Of a stretch of DNA of 64,000 nt, positions 41,901 to 50,900 are shown one piece after another. Origin of the DNA: Paracentrotus lividus (Eukaryota; Echinodermata; Echinoidea; Camarodonta; Echinidae); assembly GCA_940671915.1 (NCBI GenBank), contig CALNVZ010003434.1, forward strand, positions 14,550,184 through 14,614,183, given 5' to 3'. The notes beneath the pieces are model-generated. The model did no database searches and was not told where the DNA came from. It was given only the letters and a program-made list of their open reading frames with translations. Numbering within the stretch: the stretch's first letter is position 1; each line of letters begins with the position of its first letter. Made by a program: the position numbers and the translations under genes.

Positions 41901-44900
41901 TACAGAATGTTCACGAGGAGGAACTCATGAAATTTGCGAAAATAAAACCATTGCGAAAAATAACCACTTATACATTAGGTATCAGATCTGTCTGCTCCAA
42001 TATGCTCCCCATTGTGATAAGTTACATCTATTTCATATTCAGTGTTCACAAACTCCAGCACTTACTGCTGTCTACTTTTTTAAATAATTCTTTTCACACA
42101 AGGGAAATACATCCTCAACCTAATGTATATGTGAATTCTCATATTGTATATTTTATTTGTTTCATATTTTATACGCGAGCTTTGAATTGTTTGTATTTAT
42201 TTACCAACAAAAGAAAAATGGCTTAAAATTTGTTAAACTCAACACGAAACCTTGTATCCTGTACTTTGTACTGAAGCATACATGTAATGTATGTTATCAA
42301 CACTGCATTGGGTAATGCATGGTATTTGATCTCTTTTTTTATTAGAAAGCAAACAATTTTGATGGGCTTTTGCATAATAAATGTATTAGGAATTATTTAT
42401 TTGCGATTGTCTTTAAGAAGCCATCGTACTGTACATATATGAGCTGAAATTTTGTAAAGGTTTTATTTTTTTTCACAAATTATGCTAGTCAATCCTCAAT
42501 ATAATTTCCATTTGAATACATTCATAATTCTATTCCAAGTAACATTAAAAACATCACAAAACTAATCCCTCACAAATTTTCCCTCCTGCATGCAGTCTGA
42601 ACTTATGAATTGATATCAAGTTATGTAAAATGTTGGCTAAAAAGGGCCTTCATGTACAGTCTACTGCAGATAACTATCAAAAACAAAATAATAAATATAC
42701 TGTACTTGTCACCGAAAATTGCATTGAGAGGTTTTCCAACAAGTATACATTGAAATAATCATTAATAATTAATAACCTGCACATGAGATACCTTATAAGT
42801 GCTGTGTAAATGTTAACAAGTGTGGTCATAACAACTAATTAATGTCAATTGCCCGTATTGCCTCATTCAGGCTTGTTTCCATAGAAACCAATCAGGCGTT
42901 GTCCTTCATATTGATTATTAAACATTATTTTGATAAATTACATATCATGGATGCATGAGATCCATGTACATTGTAAGTAGTCAGTAGACTAGGAAAAAAA
43001 ATAGTATTGGACGGTTCTATGACAATTACTGTATTCGTGGAAATATTTGTGGTACATTAATTTTCACGGATTTCGCGCAAAGAGCAGCAGGCGTGAATTT
43101 AAAAACCCGCGAATATATAGGCATGATTTCCTATGCATGTATTGAATGGGTTCAATTGCTAGCTTACGAACATGCAGCACGAATTTAAGAACCTGTGAAT
43201 ATGTTTTGAGGCCGCTCAGCGTGAAAAATTAATCACGCAAAAATATCAGCGAATACAGTATCCCCTGCCAAATATATACCCTCTAACTCTACACCTAACC
43301 CTATTTCTATGGGGTACAAATGTAGTTGTCCTGATACGGTCTGGGACATCACTAACTAACCATTATTTTATCGTTCTGCTAAAAAATCTTCAAATGATTG
43401 CCATGAAATCAGAGGAAGAAAAAAAATCATTTACTTGTGAGAAACAAATATATGAAATTATATTAAGATTGAGTTGCCTGTAGCTCTTCAGACATTATTA
43501 GGGCTAATTTTTTTAGCAATATACATGTAGTTCCCCCACCCCACACCGTTCCAAAATGAGTCACTCTCTTTTGAATAATAAGCTCTTTTGATATTGTAAT
43601 CTACTTTTTTACTTGATCGATCAATGGATAAAGCATGGTTTCTAAATCCTTTTAAAGTGCTGAGAAAAAAAATTGTTCCCTTTCATCTGAGTGCATTTGA
43701 GCATGATGTCTCAAACATGTATCCTGAATATTAAAAATGAGGGTAGTGAAATTGATCATAAAAGTAAAGCTCAACATGTTCATTTGTGGTTCAAGGCAAG
43801 GGTATTTCAACAACTTGGACTAAAATACTGGTAATACGATACCTCTATCACACCAAACTATGCTCTTGAAAATGTTGCCTTGTGCGAATGGAGTGCGAGT
43901 ACAATTGCATGTCAGCCTATGTATCTGTTTTTTTTAACTTCATTGGCAAAAGTAAAAAGTTTTACCCTGACCTCTTTGTTATCATACAGTTATAAGTCAT
44001 TTTAAAATTGCGAAAATTGATACTGCTTTTCATGTTTGTCATGATCAACTTAGATTTTAACTACATGTACCTGTATGAGAAATGCAATATAAAAGCAAAA
44101 AAAGAACTTCTGTAACTAAATCCAATGAAAGAGAGCTAGTGGAGTAAAATTGAGTCAAAAAAGAGCCTGAGCCTTTGATCCTAGCAGACTCTTTGTCAGA
44201 GACAAAATGACAAACTAATAACGTATGATTGATAATCTAATAACATAGTTAATTTATTTTTTTGTTCTGCTTTTTTTTTTTATTTGCAGAGTTATTTCTC
44301 TTGGCAACAGAAGTAAAACATCTAATTGTAGACAGATGGACTGGAGACACAGTTATAGGTTTGTAAAAAAAAAAAAAAAAAAAATCAACTTAATATTGTC
44401 TTTACTTTTTTTTCTTATATGTTTGAGGGTTTTGAGGGCTATTAATCAAAGAAATAAAACATTTTCTTCACTCAGTGCAGGGCCAGTGCCAAATCATATA
44501 TTTCCAACATGATATTATGTTTCAATAATTTGAACATGGCTATATATATAGTAACTGTGAACACTAGACATATCTCCTTTAGAAAAGTCTCAGATATTGC
44601 TGCCCTGGAAAATGCTATTATGGGAAGATCTGGAGGCATATTTCTATCCCTATGTTGACAAACCTCCCCATCATGCTGTGCGGAATGCATGACCTTTGAC
44701 CTCTCAAAGGGTTCGTTCATCCGACCTTAAGTCTAGAACCTCACCCGGTCAAGTACAATCTTTTAGATGACAAGTATGATGTGGACGTTCCAATACGTCA
44801 AGCTCCGCGGTTGATCTTATCGTCGTCTTATGACCGTGGTCCAAGTAGGGAGTTAGCCCAAGCGCCTCTAAAAGGAGACCTGAATAGATTTGGCAGGAGG

Positions 44901-47900
44901 TTTGTTTGGTTGCTGGAGGGGGGCTGGTCCAAAGTATACAAACATTTGTAATCATTTGTGAGAGCTTTAGAAAAATTCAGCCTCGGGGGATTATTAACCG
45001 ATCCATGATTTTCTCCTATGACTCAGCTTCTAGAGTAGAGTTACCCTCGCTGAAGTTGAAGAGTACTGTAACAAATATTTTAATGATCAAACTGCACAGC
45101 ATGAAAGAAGAACAAGAGAAATACTGGATTTTATTCTAGTGGTATTTTTGAAGTACAATTTAGTAGAACAGACCAACCTTATTTTGTTCAACATGAAACT
45201 GAAAGAAAACAAAAAGGGATTTAAAACTTACGAACTGAACTTGTTGATGATAATAAAAGAGATACTTGGAACTCAGAGGTATATTGGTATCAATAAATCA
45301 ATAAAAAAATTCAACTCTTGCCCACACAATTACCTATACTCAGAAAATATTTGAATGCTTGAGAGTATTGAATAGGGAATCTATGATTTTAAAGGGGAAA
45401 GTTCACCCTGGAAAGCAAGAAGAAAAAAACAAACAAAACAAAACAAAAGAGGAGAAGATGCATGAAAGGAGAACAAAGTTATGAATAATTCAATAAATCT
45501 TGATTCCATGACGTCACTTTGGAGCTGCTCTGATACATCTTGTGTAATTTGAATTCCATAAATTGCCATTTTAGAAAATGCATCATCAATACCTCTATGA
45601 TTTATTCCTTCAGTAAGAACCATGAAAGAGATAAATTTATGAAATTTACAGAACATAACCTGGAGTCACAAAATCTAAAGATTGATTATTCATATGTTTG
45701 TCCTTTGATGGGTTTTTAAAAACATTTAAATATTTTCCTTTCATTCTTCGGTTTTTTGAAGAAAAAAAAAATTAGATTTCAGGATGGTTTTCTCTTTTTC
45801 TTTTCTCTTCAAAAGACCCATCCAAGGGATTTTAAAGGATTAATGCCTTACCAAAGAACATTTAACTACTAATGTAATTGTTTTAAAACCAATTGTCCCC
45901 CTGTTATAAGACCTGCAACTGCTCTGTCAATTGAACTATCATGCCTCCTTCATTAATGACAAGATCAAATAAAGTTCAATATATAATGGAACAATGATGG
46001 CCTAGCCTTCACCATGAATGACATTAATAATACTATCCTTCCTCTCAGATGGGATACATTACATACTACATCCCCTATCAGGTCTGTACATCATGATCTA
46101 ACCCATTGCTAAATGCACAATTCCAAAATAGTGATTTTCAAAGACTATTATTACAGCATTTACAATTCTACATGTATGCTTTACTGAGTCATGGGTTTTT
46201 TTGCAAACTTTTTTTTGTGCATGTCCACATTCTAAATGCCTGAAGAACACGTGGGGGACGTTTCATGAAAGGACTTGTCGGATGTTTTATCCGACAAACT
46301 GTTATAAGCTACTGAAATGCTTGCATGTGATTGGCTGAGAGCAAATTTGTTGGATATAATGTCTGACAAGTCCTCTGATGAAATGCCCCCCTGTACCCCT
46401 CTGCATCTGATGCAAGGATTTTCTGTGGAAAAAGAAAGCTGCTGTATATATATATATATATATATGGCCATGTGTCACAAGTTGGGGTATTGTAAAAGGG
46501 TGGAGGCGTTACATTTTGGAGGGAAAATTATCACATTTTTTCACATAGCATAAAAATGATGTACAGTCATAAGCTGTGCAATAATTCATATTGTAGATAA
46601 TTTATCAGGCTACACGTCTGTGAAGTTTCAGCTTCGTTATGCTCATAGTTTTAATACAAAGATACTTTTAGTGGAGTAGGGTAAGGGGTGGAGGATCCTA
46701 CGGTGGAGGATCCTACGGTGGAGGCACGTGTTAAAGCATAGGGAAATCCCATTTTTGTTACTTTCTTATTGTTTGCTGCGTTATATCTTTGCAGCCAATT
46801 GGTTTTATGGGTTGAGTGATATATCATTCTCTTGGAAATTTATGTGGTTCTATAGATAAGTGTGAAGAAGATTTTCAAAAGTAATTTAATCAATTAAATA
46901 ATCAATTAAAACAAACTTACTGCACACATCCTCATAGACAATGCATTGCAGGCATCAAAAATTGTCACATGCAATTTTATAACAATAATTGTCATTTTTT
47001 CGCCATTTTCTTTGCATGCATGTAAAAACACAATTAAGTGGAAACATATTACTTGCAATAAACTTTGGTTGAGGTGTAATCCAAGTGTAAAAGACAGGAT
47101 TTCTGCTCTTTTTGCACTTAAGTTTTTTCTTCTTTTTTGACACCCTGTAGCGCGGTTAGCAAAAATAATTTTGTATTACAAGTTTATATTTTTTAGAAGC
47201 ATAGCGTCCTATTTACACAATCCACGATGATTTATTTCATTTGGTGAAAAGATTAAGAAATTATTCGCCGGTAAAATTGTGAAGTTTTTCAAACCATTTT
47301 TTCCTGTAACACTCTGTATAGCTTTTATGACACACCTTATACAGGCACAAAAATATGTTAATCATCCTCCTTTCAATCTCTGCTTTCAATATATATATAC
47401 TTTTATACATGTCTGACTTACTACTAAGAAACTAGAGATGTTTGATTGTGACAATGTACATTTCTACAATTTTTTGGACATGTAACGCATTTTCCTCCCA
47501 ACTCATGACATGTGGCCATATAGTAAATAGTGGTAGAAAAATACGCGTTGCAATTGGCTAGGTCAGTACCACGTGACCTACCTTCAATTTGTTATATTGT
47601 ACATATGTACAATATAACTTTCGGTTTTGGGAGGGTAAAGCCCGTGTTAAATGAATGGGGAGAGTATCGATTCTATCGATTGACTTGTTGCGCCAGCGTG
47701 TAATAACAGTAAAGTGGTGCGCACAAACGTTAATAACAATGGGTACGCGCAGCAACAATATACGTCACAAAAGCTTAATTAGCACCAAAAAATTGGCAAA
47801 CATAAAATAAGATTAGGCAAGGTCAAAGATCTAGGGGTCTATTTACTATAATAAATAGTGAACGCTCCATCTTGCAACATTACTGGACTATATGAACTTC

Positions 47901-50900
47901 AAATACTAAATTATCCCGAGTGCAGATTATTTTGTTTCTCAGAGGCCGCAATTTGTCGTACTTATAATCCAGTATATTGCGCGATAGATTGTACTCTATT
48001 TATATAATATTTCTCTTTCCATTATGTGAAGCTTGTCAATAATACCCAGATAATTTTCCAGTGCAACCTACTTTTTATTACCAGGTACCGGTAGTTATTT
48101 CATGAAATAGTTCTCTGTATCTGTATCCGAGGGTAAATATTATGGGAAGCAATCTGGTAGCAAACTTCCTAGGATGGTTTGTACTTGTGGAAAGTTTTCA
48201 TAATACCATTAGGCCCTATCCATTTTGCAAATGGAACTGACAGATGTAAATTTAGTCATATCCAGGGTGTTACAAAAGAGTTAATGTGTTATGAAACTAA
48301 ATTAACCATGACCTAACAAACCTAAAGCTCTACCTTTCCTGTTTTTCAACATGTACATAGCCTATAAAATGTGATGACCATCCTGAAAGCAGAAAAAAAA
48401 GAGAAAGTAAAGTAAAGAAAATTTGGTTGAAGTGAAATTTGTAGTCGATAAAGTCAAATCAGGGCCCTGTAACACAAAGACTTGCGATTGATAAAAATGA
48501 TACGATTGATTTTTTCTCATTAGCCTCATTTGGAAACCAGGTACAGTCATGGGTTAGGATTATGATTTTATTAAGATTATGGTTAGGGCAAGGGTTAGGG
48601 TTATCATCAACTTTGGAGCACCCTGTCCATGATGAGGCTACCAAGAAAAAAATTAATCGTTTCTTTTTATCAATCGTAAGTCTTTGTGTTACAGGGCACA
48701 GATCATACAGAATAAGAATGTTTGAACTTGATTGAATTCAATTCTGTGATGTCACTTTTGGAGAGCTCTCATTTGTCTTGCACTTAAATGTATACATTTG
48801 CTAATTTATTATTTACCAAGAACCATTAAAACATAGTTTTATGCTGTATAAAGGTCAACAAAGATTTTTGTAAATCTGGTAAATGTACTGTAATTTTAAA
48901 AGTCTAAAATGAGGTTCATATGGGTACCTGTGTATTTCTCCTCTATTTGTAGTATTTGTAGGCATAATAAGACCATGATTAGATTCCATGTGTTAATTTG
49001 TAGGCAAAATGCTAACATATTATTTGTATCATTCCTACATCAGATTTCATCATCGTTATCATTGGAGCTACATTCCTGTCTTTCGTATGGCAAGGGCTTG
49101 GACGGTTGACCCGAATTCTCCACCAGAAAGCTGGCTATTACGCCAAACTTGAAGCACAGCTGGTTATGCGCGAAAAGCGTCAACGCAAAGATCGAAAGCA
49201 CGACAGAACACTCGACGGCCAATCCAAACGACCAGCGTATCTTTATCACAATGGCCATGTGTTTCACCAATCGGCGGATTACATGGAGCTGCTTGACGCA
49301 CACCACGAAAGACAACGCAACCTTGACAGTAGCGTCGCGGCCCAGGTGCAGCGTCAACAGCAACGTAATGCAAGTTTGTTGGAAAGCAACGCAAGCCCGA
49401 GCCACTTAGCGCTTGAGGATGGGGAAGAGGACGTGTTCCTGGATTCAAACGCTACCCAGAATACAACAGTACTATCAGAGTTGAGTGGGGACGCAAGGAC
49501 GTTAACGGGCGACCGTGGAAGGTCGCAGTCTAGGGGTTCTAGACATGAAAGAAATCTTTCTATTGATATGGATCCAAATAGATGGAACTCGCTTCAAAGG
49601 AACAAGAAGGGATATATTGGAAATCATTCGAGGGGAGGATTAAAATGTTATAGGTAAATTTCTTAGGTTCTGAATCTACACTTATCGACTGTTTAAACGT
49701 GGTGTATAGTTTTGGTAACAAAAAAAGGAATTGGCACAAAACCGATCAAATGTAGTTACATGTTGTCCACATTGCACTAAAAGATATGTGTGAGAGATCT
49801 TGTGACATTCCTTTCATTATTTCCGATGAATTTCATTGAATTTGTTTGAATGAAGCGTAATTAACTGCAGTTTAGACCTCTGCTGACAGGTTCGCACGCC
49901 GAAGGTTACGGCATGAATTAGTGCGAACGATCTGTGTGTAACACCCACACAAGAGAATCCCCATTGGTTTTCCACATGAGCGCTAACCTGAGACGGGTCC
50001 CCGACTTATCTTTTTTATCCTTATTTTATGAAATAAAGACACTAAAACGAGATTTCGAGTACTATAATTTGCTTCATTATAGTTCTTGGATTCAATCTTT
50101 CATAATTTATCTTAGTGTGAATCAAAATTAATTTTTCCTTCTCCCGAAACTATACACCACTTTAAAGGACCATTCTGACATGAAGAGGTTTACCTCATTA
50201 AAAGAGCCTGCTACAGGTTAGAAAGTTTGGGTAGTGAAGCCATACTGTCATGAACATGTATATGGTCTAGATGCTGTACAGATACGATAGCGCAGTTTAG
50301 CGCACATATAACTGCGTCATGTACATGTAGGTTCACTCCACAAACTTTTTAATCTACAAGAGGCATTTTGGAGAAGGCAAATTTCCTAATGTGGGAACAT
50401 CCATTTAAGTGTGTACGGGTTTCTCCTATCCAATCCAATTAAAAAAAAACACCATGTAATTTATAATTCAACAAAAAGTTGAAACATATCTAATGCTTGA
50501 CCCAGTTTTGTTTGTACTGTGCCTTATCCCCCCTCCAAATATTCATTAAAAAAGTTCACAATATTTCAAGCTGCGAGTGAATGAACATTGATCAACAGTA
50601 AATGTAGTAGCGCTGAAGGCAATATTTTTTTGGCATTGACGTTTGTTCCACTTTAAACATGTACATGTATGAAATCAATACATTTGCTGCTTAAATTTTA
50701 ATTGTTTTTCAATGCAATAAATGTCCTATATTTTTCATATAACGTACATTAATTATAATGCTTTTTCTATTTTGTTTTTCAGTTTCTGAATTATTTATTC
50801 AGTGATGTTTAACCAGGGTAGCCTCATCAGTGGTTAAAACCTTGTTCTGCAAGAGGGCCCTGCATAAAAATAAACAAAACAAAGTTGTACAAAATTGCAA

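Larger units (their letters stand above)
33745..42755 (+). repeat. Third abutting duplication (copies about 33745-38222 and 38223-42755)
   Basis: Two copies of about 4.5 kb run head to tail, both starting near GGAAATTG(C/G)CTTTGCCTTAAAAG and ending near GCATTGAGAG(T/G)TTT. Each holds one copy of a dispersed repeat with a nested MITE and one hAT-like hairpin. Differences are mostly one-base indels, again suggesting assembly duplication. Confidence 0.9.
44952..49043. other. CTR intron 3 remainder
   Basis: No exon seen. TTTTAAAGGGGAAAGTTCACC at about 45389 resembles a widespread invertebrate dispersed repeat start. GGTGGAGGATCCTAC is tandemly repeated at about 46687-46720, an AT repeat lies at 46441-46466, and the MITEs are listed separately. 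Confidence 0.4.

Noticed and set aside
49040..49448. Minus-strand frames of 121 and 94 codons
   Set aside because: Shadows of the GC-richer CTR exon on the plus strand, which has splice sites and family motifs.
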